Of a stretch of DNA of 64,000 bases, positions 1 to 9,743 are shown in pieces (position 1 is the first letter of the stretch; the number at the start of each line of letters is the position of its first letter). The stretch is from Bacillota bacterium. Lineage in GTDB: Bacteria; Bacillota_I; Bacilli_A; Erysipelotrichales; Erysipelotrichaceae. The notes under the pieces were generated by a model that ran no database searches, was not told the origin of the DNA, and saw only the letters and a program-made list of their open reading frames with translations. The stretch spans positions 1-64,000 of the forward strand of contig JAEWFD010000034.1 of the NCBI GenBank assembly GCA_023388995.1. The letters are read 5' to 3'. Position numbers and translations under genes: made by a program.

Positions 1-96
1 CCTCACGGGTAAGCCCTTGTCTTCAGCTAGTGGTTGGTAGTTATCGACCCCCACAGTGGACTTTCACCACCTAGATATATGCCATGCCCGGCACAC
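1..96 (-). mobile_element. Group II intron, 5' end only (partial)
   Basis: Read on the minus strand from position 96, the sequence begins GTGTGCCGGGCATGGC and continues through GGTGAAAGTCC and GACAAGGG. This matches the conserved GUGYG 5' end and early domain I of bacterial group II introns. The rest, including any reverse transcriptase, lies outside the window to the left. The intron begins directly after the T-run of the nifJ terminator, which is the insertion habit of class C (IIC) introns. The class cannot be fixed without domains V/VI. Confidence 0.75.
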
Positions 97-97
97 T

Positions 98-132
98 GAA
101 AAAAAGCAAGGCAGATCCTATCTGCCATGCTT
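98..132 (-). terminator. Rho-independent terminator of nifJ
   Basis: On the minus strand, a hairpin with arms around GGCAGAT/ATCTGCC (extended by AAGC/GCTT) is followed by seven T residues. It lies just behind the nifJ stop codon. The group II intron starts two bases after the T-run. Confidence 0.85.
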
Positions 133-140
133 GTATTCGA

Positions 141-3100
141 TTATGCTTTCGCTGCCAATTTTGTCAAACGTGCAAAGCGTTTTTCAGCATCCTTGCGTGA
201 TTTTTCAAGCAATTCTTCTGCTTTTGCTTCATTGATGACTGGCAATTGACTGAACCGTGTTTCGGTCATGATAAAGTCAATAAACTTATTGAAGTCCGGC
301 GTCTTGTAATCGATTTGCAACTCTTCGCCTTCTTTTCTAGGATCGAAGCGATACAGTGGATAATATCCGCTTTCAACAGCTTTCTTTTGTGCTGATTGAT
401 GGTTCATCAAACCACCCTTCATACCGTGTTCAATACATGGAGAATAAGCAAGAATCAAAGATGGACCTTGATAGCTTTCTGCTTCTTCCAATGCCTTGAT
501 GGTTTGCATACGGTTAGCACCCATTGCGATACTTGCTACATAGACATGTCCATAAGACATAGCAATTTGTCCAAGATCTTTCTTCGCAGTTGGTTTACCG
601 CCAGCCGCAAACTTCGCGATGGAACCAGCTTGGCTGGATTTAGAAGACTGACCACCGGTGTTGGAATATACTTCCGTATCCAATACCAATACATTAACAT
701 CCAAGTTATTAGCAAGGACATGATCCAATCCACCGTAACCGATGTCATATGCCCATCCGTCACCGCCAATGATCCATACAGACTTGCTGACTAGATCACG
801 TTCGAATTCCAATACTGCTTTAATCTTATCGTTCTTGCTTGCCTTCACAAGTTCAACTAATTTCGGAGCAAGTTCACGTTCTTTTTCACGATCGCCTTTA
901 ACCGCAACATAAGCATCAATTGCTTCTTGCAAAGAAGCTTCCACATCAGCCTTGTTTTCTGTCAGCAACTCAACGATACGAGCATCTTTCACATTTTGCG
1001 CAATCTTCATACCATATCCGAATTCAGCGTTGTCTTCGAACAAGGAGTTAGCCCAAGCTGGTCCTTCGCCGTTTTCATCCGTTACAAACGGTGTAGATGG
1101 AGAAGAAGAACAATAAATACTGGAGCATCCTGTTGCATTCGCAATCAGCATATCTTTGCCGAACAATTGGGAAACCAAACGATAGTAAGGAGTTTCACCG
1201 CATCCTGGGCAAGAGCCGGATACTTCAAAGTAAGGCATCAAGAATTGCGAACCTTTTACAGTATTCTTCGCAAAGTAGTTCGATTTGTATTCTGTTTGCT
1301 TGAAAATGTAGTTTGCAAGAGGAGCATATTGCAATTGGGTATTGATGTCTTCCATAACAAGCGCTTTTTGACCGCCCTTGCCAGGACACTCAGTTGCACA
1401 CAATTGACATCCAACACAGTTATCCGGAGTTACTTGAACACGGAATTTCAGGTTTTCAACACCCTTGCCAACAGCAGGAATGGTATCAAATGCCATTGGC
1501 GCATTTGCGATTTCTTCATCATTCAACAAGAAGGTACGAATGGTAGCATGCGGACATACGAAGGAACAGAAACCACATTGGATACAGTTTTCCGGAACCC
1601 ATTTTGGCACTGTCGTTGCAATTGCACGGTGTTCGTTGAAGGCTACATTGGAGTGCATTGCACCTTCCAAAATCCCATGATTCATGAAGTTGCTGACCGG
1701 CAGGTCATAGCCGTCTAAAGAGTTGATGACAGCAACGTGCTGATCAAAATACTCTTCGCCAATGGATTTGTAAAGTGCTTCCATAGGCAAGGAAGCCCAT
1801 TCCGGTTTCACTTCAATCTTCACAAGACCATCTTTACCGCTGTCAATTGCCTTGAAGTTTTGGGAAACAATTTCCTCACCCTTCTTGCTGTAGGATTTTT
1901 CAGCAGCACCCTTCATGTAACGAAGTGCATCAACGTATGGCATAATGTTTGCAAGAGCAAAGAAGGAAGATTGCAAAATCGTATTGGTACGGCGGCCCAT
2001 ACCGATTTCTTCCGCAATTTTCGTTGCATCAATCACATAGAAGTTTACTTGCTTCTTAGCCAATTGTGCCTTGACACGGCTTGGAAGATGCTCTTCGATG
2101 TGAGCAGGATCAAATGTTGTATTCAACAAGAATGTTCCGCCCTTTTTCAAGTTGCGAAGCATGTCATATTTCAACAAGTAGCTATCCAAAGAGCAGGAAA
2201 TAAAGTCTGCATTCTTTACATAGTAGGTAGAACGAATCGGGCTCTTGCCAAAACGCAGGAAGGAACGAGTTGCACCGCCGGCCTTTTTGGAGTCATAAGC
2301 AAAATATGCTTGAGAATATAGATCAGTATGATCCCCGATAATCTTGATTGCATTCTTATTCGCAGATACAGTACCATCGCTTCCCAATCCGTAGAATACG
2401 CAAGCAGTGTAGTCTGTTTCCACTTCAAATTCTTCATCAACCGGCAAGGACAAATGCGTTACATCATCCACGATACCGATTGTGAACCCTGTAAATGGAT
2501 TGCTTCCATCTAAGTGGTCATATACAGCCTTGATTTGGTTAGGCTGCGTATCTTTGCTGGACAAACCATAGCGTCCGCCAACGATCATTTCCACATTCTT
2601 ATAGCCAGTCAATGCTGTCTTCACATCCATGAACAATGGTTCGCCTAGTGCGCCCATTTCTTTGGTACGATCCAGTACAGCAACTTTTTTCACTGTTTCC
2701 GGAAGCACTGCTGTCAAATAGTCAATGGAGAATGGACGATACAAGTGAACTTTTACCAGACCGACTTTTTCGCCGTTTTTCGTCAATTTATCAACTACTT
2801 CTTTTACTGTTTCGGTCACAGAACCCATTGCTACGATTACTTTCGTTGCGTCCGGTGCGCCGTAATATGTAAATGGAGCATATTCACGCCCTGTAATCTT
2901 GGAAATTTCACTCAGGTAGTCAGCTACAACATCCGCAACTTTGGCATAATGCGTATTTTGTGCTTCTCTGCCTTGGAAATAAACGTCATCATTTTCAGCG
3001 CCGCCGCGAACACCAGGATTGCTGTGCGGGTTAGCAGCTTTTTCTTTGAAGCGTTCCAGTGCTTCACGATCCAATAGACGAGCATAGTCTGCATAGTCCA

Positions 3101-3656
3101 TCACTTCTACTTTTTGAATTTCATGAGAAGTACGGAATCCGTCAAAGAAATGGATAAACGGAACAGATGCTTTAATTGCACTTAAGTGTGCCACACCGCC
3201 CAAATCCATAGCTTCTTGTACGGAATGGGAGCAAAGCATTGCAGCTCCGGTTTGACGTACAGCATAAATATCTTGGTGATCACCGAAAATAGACAATGCG
3301 CGAGTAGCAATTGCACGAGCCGAAACGTGTAGTACGGCAGGCAAGCACTCCCCAACCCATTTATAGATGTTCGGAATCATCAAAAGCAAACCTTGGGAAG
3401 CAGTATATGTAGTAGACAAAGCACCGCCTTGCAATGCTCCATGCACAGTACCTGCAGCCCCAGCTTCTGATTGCATTTCTACTACTTTTAAAGTTGCTCC
3501 AAAAATGTTCTTCTTATCGTTTGTAGCCCATGCATCAACTAATTCAGCCATGGTTGATGATGGAGTAATCGGATAGATCCCTGCTACTTCAGTAAATGCA
3601 TATGAAGTATATGCCGCAGCATAGTTCCCATCCATCGACAAATATTTTTTTGCCAT
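141..3656 (-). CDS. nifJ: Pyruvate:ferredoxin (flavodoxin) oxidoreductase
   Basis: Converts pyruvate and CoA to acetyl-CoA and CO2 and passes electrons to ferredoxin or flavodoxin in the cytoplasm of anaerobes. At 1171 residues it has the normal length of the single-chain enzyme. It starts with the usual domain I motif (GIYPITPSST). Two 4Fe-4S clusters are visible near residues 690 (CIQCGFCSFVCP) and 750 (CVGCQLCATECP). A CPGCGE motif and a thiamine diphosphate motif (GDGWAYDIG ... NTGGQSS, near 965) follow. The ATG has a strong AGGAGGG ribosome site. It appears monocistronic, with its own terminator. Confidence 0.97.
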   Translation of the reverse strand: MAKKYLSMDGNYAAAYTSYAFTEVAGIYPITPSSTMAELVDAWATNDKKNIFGATLKVVEMQSEAGAAGTVHGALQGGALSTTYTASQGLLLMIPNIYKWVGECLPAVLHVSARAIATRALSIFGDHQDIYAVRQTGAAMLCSHSVQEAMDLGGVAHLSAIKASVPFIHFFDGFRTSHEIQKVEVMDYADYARLLDREALERFKEKAANPHSNPGVRGGAENDDVYFQGREAQNTHYAKVADVVADYLSEISKITGREYAPFTYYGAPDATKVIVAMGSVTETVKEVVDKLTKNGEKVGLVKVHLYRPFSIDYLTAVLPETVKKVAVLDRTKEMGALGEPLFMDVKTALTGYKNVEMIVGGRYGLSSKDTQPNQIKAVYDHLDGSNPFTGFTIGIVDDVTHLSLPVDEEFEVETDYTACVFYGLGSDGTVSANKNAIKIIGDHTDLYSQAYFAYDSKKAGGATRSFLRFGKSPIRSTYYVKNADFISCSLDSYLLKYDMLRNLKKGGTFLLNTTFDPAHIEEHLPSRVKAQLAKKQVNFYVIDATKIAEEIGMGRRTNTILQSSFFALANIMPYVDALRYMKGAAEKSYSKKGEEIVSQNFKAIDSGKDGLVKIEVKPEWASLPMEALYKSIGEEYFDQHVAVINSLDGYDLPVSNFMNHGILEGAMHSNVAFNEHRAIATTVPKWVPENCIQCGFCSFVCPHATIRTFLLNDEEIANAPMAFDTIPAVGKGVENLKFRVQVTPDNCVGCQLCATECPGKGGQKALVMEDINTQLQYAPLANYIFKQTEYKSNYFAKNTVKGSQFLMPYFEVSGSCPGCGETPYYRLVSQLFGKDMLIANATGCSSIYCSSSPSTPFVTDENGEGPAWANSLFEDNAEFGYGMKIAQNVKDARIVELLTENKADVEASLQEAIDAYVAVKGDREKERELAPKLVELVKASKNDKIKAVLEFERDLVSKSVWIIGGDGWAYDIGYGGLDHVLANNLDVNVLVLDTEVYSNTGGQSSKSSQAGSIAKFAAGGKPTAKKDLGQIAMSYGHVYVASIAMGANRMQTIKALEEAESYQGPSLILAYSPCIEHGMKGGLMNHQSAQKKAVESGYYPLYRFDPRKEGEELQIDYKTPDFNKFIDFIMTETRFSQLPVINEAKAEELLEKSRKDAEKRFARLTKLAAKA

Positions 3657-3849
3657 TAATAAAAGCCCTCCTTGTTACCTTTCTATTATAGAACGAAAAT
3701 CACTGTTTGGCTATATCAAATCCATATTATTTGACAATTTATGCACGATGTGCATTCCATTGAAATGATTGTTCCGGATGTTGAAGCAAAGAAAAAACTT
3801 CATTAGAAGTCTTTCCAAATTTCTTCGTTGTATGACAAAAAATAATGCT

Positions 3850-4971
3850 TTACGCGAAATAATTCATGATAAAGGAAAGGACGATTTTCATTCCCGTTTC
3901 TAAGCTGTCAATTTCAATATACTCACCGCGGGTATGAGCACCGCTGCCCAGATAGGCACCAAAACAAGCGGCATTGACCCCCAGCGAGAATGGGATGTTG
4001 CAATCCGTTGATCCAGGGTATAAACGTGGTTCTTGGGCATATGTTCGAATTGCTTCCTGACACAATGCCACCAGCTGCTCTTGTTTTGTTTCATCGATAT
4101 CCCCCATGCAAGGCCGCTCACCCAGCAATGTTACTTCAATCTCTACTCCCATCAAGCGAAATGACGCGACCGCTTGTTCAAAGAATAAGCGAACTTGCTC
4201 CATCGCTTGCTTGTCATCACTGCGGATTTCATACAGCATGCTGGCTTCTTGTGCAATCGTATTAACAGATGTGCCTCCCGTAATCTGGCCGACATTATAT
4301 GTTGTTTTCTCAGGAACTTGAATCGTATACAGCAGATCAATCAGCTTCGCTAAATACTGGATGGCGTTGCGATTTCCGAATTTGCTGTAAGAATGGCCGC
4401 CTTCCGTCCGCACTGTCACCCGGTAACGCAGTGAGCCCACTGCCTTCATGCATATTCCTTCATAAGTGCCGTCGAAGGATATCAGCTGCTTGATTCGTGA
4501 CCCGTATGCCGCAAATACCTGACGGCAGCCATTTAAATTACCCAAACCTTCTTCCTGCGAATCAAACACAAACAAGATTCCTTGCTTAGCTGCCCATTGC
4601 TCCTTTACCACCAGTCTTGCCAGCAACATTAAAACTGCCACGTTGGCTGTATCATCTCCTACGCCCGGACAATACATCCGGTTTCCTGAAATCTTGACTT
4701 CAAATGGTTCTAAATCCGGAAACACGGTATCCGTATGGGCCATCCACACAACCAGATCGCCTTTTTCAGCTTGGTAAGGAAAAATAACATTGTTCTCTTC
4801 ATCAATTTTCGCACCCAGACAGCCATGGTCTTCCAGCCAGCCCTGAATAAAGGCAGCTCGTTTCTGTTCCTGTCCTGAAGGGGATGGAATCTGACATAAC
4901 GTTTGAATCAGTTCCAGCAATTCTTCCTGATGCTCTTTCACAATTTGTTCAATTTCGTATTTCGTTTTCAT
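3850..4971 (-). CDS. M20-family metallopeptidase (dipeptidase/deacylase type)
   Basis: Cytoplasmic zinc hydrolase of the M20 family, which includes aminoacyl peptidases and ArgE/DapE-like deacylases. The metal-site motifs are visible: MAHTDTVFP (His and Asp ligands), GVGDDTANVA (bridging Asp), FDSQEEGLGN (catalytic Glu pair) and a C-terminal GAHTRGEYI. The dimerisation lid domain lies between the last two. I chose the ATG at 4971 because GATAGAGGT precedes it; an upstream in-frame start at 4992 lacks a good ribosome site. The substrate cannot be told from sequence. Confidence 0.85.
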   Translation of the reverse strand: MKTKYEIEQIVKEHQEELLELIQTLCQIPSPSGQEQKRAAFIQGWLEDHGCLGAKIDEENNVIFPYQAEKGDLVVWMAHTDTVFPDLEPFEVKISGNRMYCPGVGDDTANVAVLMLLARLVVKEQWAAKQGILFVFDSQEEGLGNLNGCRQVFAAYGSRIKQLISFDGTYEGICMKAVGSLRYRVTVRTEGGHSYSKFGNRNAIQYLAKLIDLLYTIQVPEKTTYNVGQITGGTSVNTIAQEASMLYEIRSDDKQAMEQVRLFFEQAVASFRLMGVEIEVTLLGERPCMGDIDETKQEQLVALCQEAIRTYAQEPRLYPGSTDCNIPFSLGVNAACFGAYLGSGAHTRGEYIEIDSLETGMKIVLSFIMNYFA

Positions 4972-5080
4972 GTTGTTACCTCTATCCTGCATCTATTATA
5001 AAATAGTACCTGCAAAATATCCATCATTGACATAAAATTACCGTTCGATCCGTATGACTAAAAAGAAGGATGGTGCTGCT

Positions 5081-5671
5081 ATGATCTTGCAAGGAAATAT
5101 TTGTTATTTAAGGGATCCGACATTAAACGATATGAATGAGTTTCGAAACTGGTACCAGCCCCATCAGGACTGGCTGCAATGGGACTGCCCATGGCGTGTT
5201 TTTCATCCGCAAGAATTCGAGCAAATGAAAGCAAATATCGAACAGCAAATCTGTCAATCAAAAACAGGCATGATTCGCCAGCGGTTAGAACTATGCACCA
5301 ACAATCACCAGCATATCGGCTGGGTCAGTTCTTATTTTCTCAATCAAAATCCCCAGCAAATTGCTATCGGCATTACCATTGTTGATACCTACCATCGTGG
5401 CAAAGGATATGGCACACAGGCTTATGTTCTATATATTCATTATTTGCTGACTTGCAATTATACAAACATTTTCACCCAAACATGGTCCGGCAACCACCGT
5501 ATGATGCAGCTCGCGAACCGGCTTTGCTTTACCGAGGTGGAACGGCTGACCAACTACCGCAATGTGAATGGATGCTTGTATGACCAAATCACCTATCAGC
5601 TGCATGTTCCTTGTTTTCTGAAGCAATTTTGCAGTGACATTGATCCTGTTACCATCGATCAGCCATACTAA
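5081..5671 (+). CDS. GNAT-family N-acetyltransferase (RimJ/RimL-like)
   Basis: About 196 residues with the GNAT layout: an N-terminal LRDPTLNDMNEFRNWYQ segment typical of RimJ/RimL-type proteins, a central strand followed by the acetyl-CoA loop HRGKGYGTQA, and a C-terminal MMQLANRLCFTEV helix. Probably acetylates an amine on a small molecule or protein. The ATG at 5081 is preferred because AAGGATGG precedes it; the ORF opens a little upstream. It is convergent with pyrR and shares a terminator with it. Confidence 0.8.
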   Translation: MILQGNICYLRDPTLNDMNEFRNWYQPHQDWLQWDCPWRVFHPQEFEQMKANIEQQICQSKTGMIRQRLELCTNNHQHIGWVSSYFLNQNPQQIAIGITIVDTYHRGKGYGTQAYVLYIHYLLTCNYTNIFTQTWSGNHRMMQLANRLCFTEVERLTNYRNVNGCLYDQITYQLHVPCFLKQFCSDIDPVTIDQPY

Positions 5672-5672
5672 A

Positions 5673-6236
<564 letters not shown>

Positions 6237-7334
6237 CTACTTTTCAACTATCTCTTGGGTTTGTTCCTGCTTGCTCAAAGAACAAAGAGCACGCTCTAAA
6301 TCCAGCACATCAAACATGGTGATGGCATTCATGCAGCCAATGCGCAAAATGGCATCACTCTCTTTCCCCAAACCCACCTCAATCAAAAGACCGCTTTGTT
6401 CATAAATATGGTGGCGGAGTGCAAAGGCATTGCGCTTTGGCAGTTCCACTACCACCAGTGCATTGCTAAATGCACCATTCACATATGGCTGATAACCATG
6501 ACGGCGCAAAAGCTCTAAAAGCCGGCGATGGAGTCCTCCGTAATATTCCTGCCACTGTTCCATCGATTGTACTTGCAGGATTTCTAACGCAACCCGCAAC
6601 CCTTGCAATAAAGCCACGCTGGGTGTAGCACCAATCTTTTGTTCATCATGGTATTTCTCAATCATAAGCGGCAGATTCAAATAATAGGACTGCGGTTTAT
6701 GCAGTTTAATTCTATGCATTGCCTTCGGACTTAAACAGACAAACACAAGTCCCGGCGGCAGAAAAAAACCCTTTTGACTGGCCGCCACTGCAATATCAAG
6801 ATGCCACTCATCAAATTTGCAAGGATTCATGACAAGACCGCTGATGCAATCCACCAGCAGCAATACATCTGTATCCTTCGTCAATTCCCCAATCGCTTGA
6901 ATATCGTGCAAAGCCCCTGTTGAGGTTTCACTATATACCAGCAATATTCCTTTTAAGTCCGGATGTGTTTTCATAACTTGTTTCACATCCTCAATTCGAT
7001 ATGTTTCTTTCCAATCATAAGTTAAGCGAATGACATCCAGCTCATGTACCTTGGCAATATTAACCAAACGTTCTCCGAAATAACCGCATTCAATAATTAA
7101 AATCTGCTCTTGTTTTTGAAATGCATTAATGATTCCTGCCTCAAGTCCTGTTGTACCTGATCCAGCAAGAATGGCGACCTCTCCATCCTTCGTTTCAAAG
7201 ATGTATTTTAATCCTTCTACAGTATCCCGATAGAGGCTTTGAAATTCCGGTGTTCGGTGATGAATCATCTCCGTTGACAGCGCATTTAATACACTTGGCA
7301 GGCAACTCGCCGGGCCTGGAGTTAGTAGTCTCAT
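6237..7334 (-). CDS. Class V aminotransferase (alanine-glyoxylate / serine-pyruvate type)
   Basis: PLP enzyme of the alanine-glyoxylate/serine-pyruvate aminotransferase family (365 residues, usual length). Visible features are the N-terminal LTPGPASCLPSVL, the PLP phosphate loop LAGSGTTGLEAG, the Asp that holds the ring nitrogen (LLLVDCISG), and the Schiff-base Lys in AASQKGFFLPPGL. It is the first gene of a likely operon with pyrR. The family also contains purine-catabolic members (PucG) and phosphonate enzymes, so the substrate is open. Confidence 0.88.
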   Translation of the reverse strand: MRLLTPGPASCLPSVLNALSTEMIHHRTPEFQSLYRDTVEGLKYIFETKDGEVAILAGSGTTGLEAGIINAFQKQEQILIIECGYFGERLVNIAKVHELDVIRLTYDWKETYRIEDVKQVMKTHPDLKGILLVYSETSTGALHDIQAIGELTKDTDVLLLVDCISGLVMNPCKFDEWHLDIAVAASQKGFFLPPGLVFVCLSPKAMHRIKLHKPQSYYLNLPLMIEKYHDEQKIGATPSVALLQGLRVALEILQVQSMEQWQEYYGGLHRRLLELLRRHGYQPYVNGAFSNALVVVELPKRNAFALRHHIYEQSGLLIEVGLGKESDAILRIGCMNAITMFDVLDLERALCSLSKQEQTQEIVEK

Positions 7335-7399
7335 GATCCTTCCTCCCTCTTATTACTGTATGAAAGCAATCTTTTTTGGCTTATTTTTTTATTTTTTGA

Positions 7400-7428
7400 T
7401 TGTATTCTTACCAGCACTATGCTATTAT
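7400..7428 (+). promoter_or_regulatory. Sigma-A-type promoter of the tRNA cluster
   Basis: TTGTAT (7400-7405), 17 bases, TATTAT (7423-7428), placed 11 bases before the first tRNA. Confidence 0.65.
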
Positions 7429-7439
7429 ATCTGAGCAAC

Positions 7440-7515
7440 GCCTAAATAGCTCAGTCGGCAGAGCAACCGGCTGTTAACCGGTAGGTCACAGGTTCGAGCC
7501 CTGTTTTAGGCGCCA
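7440..7515 (+). tRNA. tRNA-Asn (anticodon GTT)
   Basis: Complete cloverleaf: acceptor GCCTAAA/TTTAGGC, anticodon arm CGGCTGTTAACCG, T-loop GGTTCGAGCC, and an encoded CCA. First of a three-tRNA cluster. Confidence 0.97.
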
Positions 7516-7520
7516 TTGAT

Positions 7521-7597
7521 GGCTCGTTGGAGAAGCGGCTTAACTCACATGCCTTTCACGCATGCATTCACGGGTTCGAATCCCGTACGAGTCACCA
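7521..7597 (+). tRNA. tRNA-Glu (anticodon TTC)
   Basis: Acceptor GGCTCGT/ACGAGTC (one G-U pair), anticodon loop CTTTCAC within CATGC/GCATG, T-loop GGTTCGAATCC, encoded CCA. Confidence 0.96.
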
Positions 7598-7609
7598 TCT
7601 TTTTTTTAT

Positions 7610-7683
7610 AGGGGCGTAGTTAAATGGTATAGCAGCGGTCTCCAAAACCGCTATTGCGGGTTCAATTCCTGCCGCCCCTGCCA
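7610..7683 (+). tRNA. tRNA-Trp (anticodon CCA)
   Basis: Acceptor AGGGGCG/CGCCCCT, anticodon arm CGGTCTCCAAAACCG, T-loop GGTTCAATTCC, encoded CCA. Confidence 0.97.
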
Positions 7684-7697
7684 GTTACAAGAAACAG

Positions 7698-7725
7698 ACT
7701 TTGGTATGAATGCCAAAGTTTTTTT
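7698..7725 (+). terminator. Terminator of the tRNA cluster
   Basis: ACTTTGG ... CCAAAGT stem with an 8-base loop followed by seven T residues. Confidence 0.85.
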
Positions 7726-7818
7726 ATCGTTCCATGATCATCCAGGCAACTTCATAAATCATGTGGTGCAAATACCAGCTATTTGTTATACTTATCATGG
7801 AAACTTGCAGGTGATATC

Positions 7819-8970
7819 ATGAAAACTTTAAATTGTAATTACGCAATGCTGAACCCAACAATCGTTTTCAGCGATGATTGCTATGTGATAGATGAAACAG
7901 GAAAGCAGTATCTCGATTTTGAAGCGGGTGTCTGGTGCACTTCTGTTGGCCATAATAACAAAGAAGTTAATGCAGCCATCATTCAGCAGTTAACTCAAAT
8001 CAGCCATACAGGATACCGCTATACAACCAATATTGTGGATAAAGCTGCCGGAAAAGTGCTTGCACTAACCTCTTTGCCAGAGGGCAAATGCGTTTTTCTA
8101 AGTTCCGGCAGCGAAGCGGTAGAGTTTAGCGTGCTGGTAGCGAAAAAAATTATAAAAAAGCCCTATTTATTATGCTTAAAGCAATATTTTCTCTCCTCTT
8201 ACGGAACTTCTTCCACGCGCGCTGAAAATGAGTGGATCACATTCGATTGCTCACAGAATTACGAAGACATAGATACATGTTTGGCAGAAATTCCGTTTGA
8301 TCAAATCGGAGCATTTGTTTTCGAACCCGGAAATGCATCCGGGACTGTTCAGCTGCCTCCCAAGAGCCTCATTGCGGAAATAGTGCGTAGAGTTCAAGCC
8401 AGCGGCGGGCTTCTTGTTGTGGATGAAGTAACCACCGGCATTGGCAGAACAGGCAAATGGTTTGGGTATCAGCATTATGATATTCAGCCCGATATCATCG
8501 CAATGGGAAAAGGAATCGGAAATGGCTATCCTGTCAGCGTCATTGCGTTATCAAAGAAAGTATCTGCCGCTGCAGAAGAAATTGGTTTCAAATATGCCCA
8601 GTCGCATCAAAATGATCCCCTTGGCTGCGCTGTTGTGAAAGCCGTCATCTCTGCAATTGAACACCGCCAGCTTATCCGCCATGCCTCGGCTATGGGAGAG
8701 ATTCTGAAGGATGCACTTGTTTCATTGTTATATAGGCATAGCTGCATCAAAGAGGTTCGCGGCACGGGCTTGATGCTAGCCATGGAGTTTCACCAAACAG
8801 TTTCATTAGAACAAATCCACAAAGAGTTATTTGCTGCAGGTTATATCACCGGTTTTCACAGCTCCGCCAACCTATTGCGTTTCTACCCACCTCTTACTGT
8901 TGAAGCATCGCACATCAAGAGCATGGTCCAGACATTGGAGCAGCTTCTTAACAAGCGAAAGACACTCTGA
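7819..8970 (+). CDS. Class III aminotransferase (acetylornithine/GABA type)
   Basis: PLP-dependent omega-aminotransferase fold (about 383 residues). Visible are the N-terminal YLDFEAGVWCTSVGH, the PLP phosphate motif LSSGSEAVEFSV, the Asp motif LLVVDEVTTGIGRTG and the Schiff-base Lys in AMGKGIGNGYPVS, then a C-terminal RGTGLMLAMEF. GCAGGTGAT precedes the chosen ATG at 7819; the ORF opens further upstream without a ribosome site. It precedes a cupin gene, but a hairpin separates the two. Substrate unknown; no arginine or biotin genes are adjacent. Confidence 0.87.
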   Translation: MKTLNCNYAMLNPTIVFSDDCYVIDETGKQYLDFEAGVWCTSVGHNNKEVNAAIIQQLTQISHTGYRYTTNIVDKAAGKVLALTSLPEGKCVFLSSGSEAVEFSVLVAKKIIKKPYLLCLKQYFLSSYGTSSTRAENEWITFDCSQNYEDIDTCLAEIPFDQIGAFVFEPGNASGTVQLPPKSLIAEIVRRVQASGGLLVVDEVTTGIGRTGKWFGYQHYDIQPDIIAMGKGIGNGYPVSVIALSKKVSAAAEEIGFKYAQSHQNDPLGCAVVKAVISAIEHRQLIRHASAMGEILKDALVSLLYRHSCIKEVRGTGLMLAMEFHQTVSLEQIHKELFAAGYITGFHSSANLLRFYPPLTVEASHIKSMVQTLEQLLNKRKTL

Positions 8971-8975
8971 TTCCT

Positions 8976-9005
8976 AGCCTTTGCAATGTTTACAAAGGGC
9001 TCTTT
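8976..9005 (+). terminator. Weak terminator after the class III aminotransferase
   Basis: AGCCTTTG ... CAAAGGGCT stem with one bulge, followed by a short CTTTGTT tract. Confidence 0.5.
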
Positions 9006-9049
9006 GTTATACGATCAATGAAAAAATATATCTGAAACGAGGTTATAAA

Positions 9050-9523
9050 ATGGACAATAAACCGCTTATCATGAATATGAATCAAATTACCGCTTCGCAC
9101 AAACACGAACATCCCGATTACGAATATCATAAGCGTGTAATTACCCCTCGCAGCACATCAGCCCAATGCTATGTCTGTGTATATGATATTCCCCCTCATA
9201 AATTTGCCTATCCTTATCATTATCATACGAATAATACGGAGGTCTTTCATATCCTGCATGGAACAGGCAACCTGCAGACTCCCGAAGGAGAGTCTTTTGT
9301 CAAGACAGGGGATGTTATTGTATTCCCTCCAGGTGCTGCCGGTGCCCACAAATTGCAAAACAGTTCCGACCATGAAATGCTGACTTACATGGACTACGCT
9401 ACTACCAATTCACCGGATATCGTGTATTATCCCGATTCAAACAAAGTTGGCATGATTGTGCACGGAACTTCCGCCGATTTCTTTTCTATGGATCAATCTG
9501 TGGATTATTATAAAGGTGAATAA
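9050..9523 (+). CDS. Cupin-domain protein
   Basis: About 157 residues with a single cupin beta-barrel. The metal-binding motif is YHYHTNNTEVFHILHGTG (His, His, Glu), followed by the second motif PGAAGAHKLQN with its His. The ATG at 9050 has ACGAGGTTAT upstream; the longer ORF start at 8981 has no ribosome site. Cupins of this type are small metal-binding sugar or amino-acid enzymes, or sensors. Its function here is not identified. Confidence 0.82.
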   Translation: MDNKPLIMNMNQITASHKHEHPDYEYHKRVITPRSTSAQCYVCVYDIPPHKFAYPYHYHTNNTEVFHILHGTGNLQTPEGESFVKTGDVIVFPPGAAGAHKLQNSSDHEMLTYMDYATTNSPDIVYYPDSNKVGMIVHGTSADFFSMDQSVDYYKGE

Positions 9524-9564
9524 GGCAAATTAGTTATCTTTGGCAGCTTCCATTCATGGTACAT

Positions 9565-9598
9565 CGTTCAGAGTCACCCATTAGGCTGACACTGAACG
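9565..9598 (+). other. Hairpin in the gap between cupin and GNAT genes
   Basis: CGTTCAG/CTGAACG arms extended inward by GTCA/TGAC across an A-A mismatch. No strong T-run follows, so it is a weak terminator or a relic. The rest of the 9524-9743 gap holds nothing I can name. Confidence 0.4.
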
Positions 9599-9743
9599 GC
9601 CTTTGCATTTCTTCACCGATAGTACCGGAATTCATAACATCAAAGATCAATATGGCCAACGTAAATATATAGGATTGCATGGAATGCTGAAATGGCAGCC
9701 AGCAAATAACAATAAAAAAATGAATTAGAAAGCGAGAAAAACA

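Noticed and set aside
3743..3755. TGCAC-GAT-GTGCA dyad upstream of nifJ as a redox-regulator site
   Set aside because: Does not fit the Rex or Fnr consensus and is about 90 bases from the start; too little to call.
9620..9735. Short protein-like frame (YGQRKYIGLHGMLKWQP) between cupin and GNAT genes
   Set aside because: No start codon with ribosome site and too short to assign; at best a relic of a gene.
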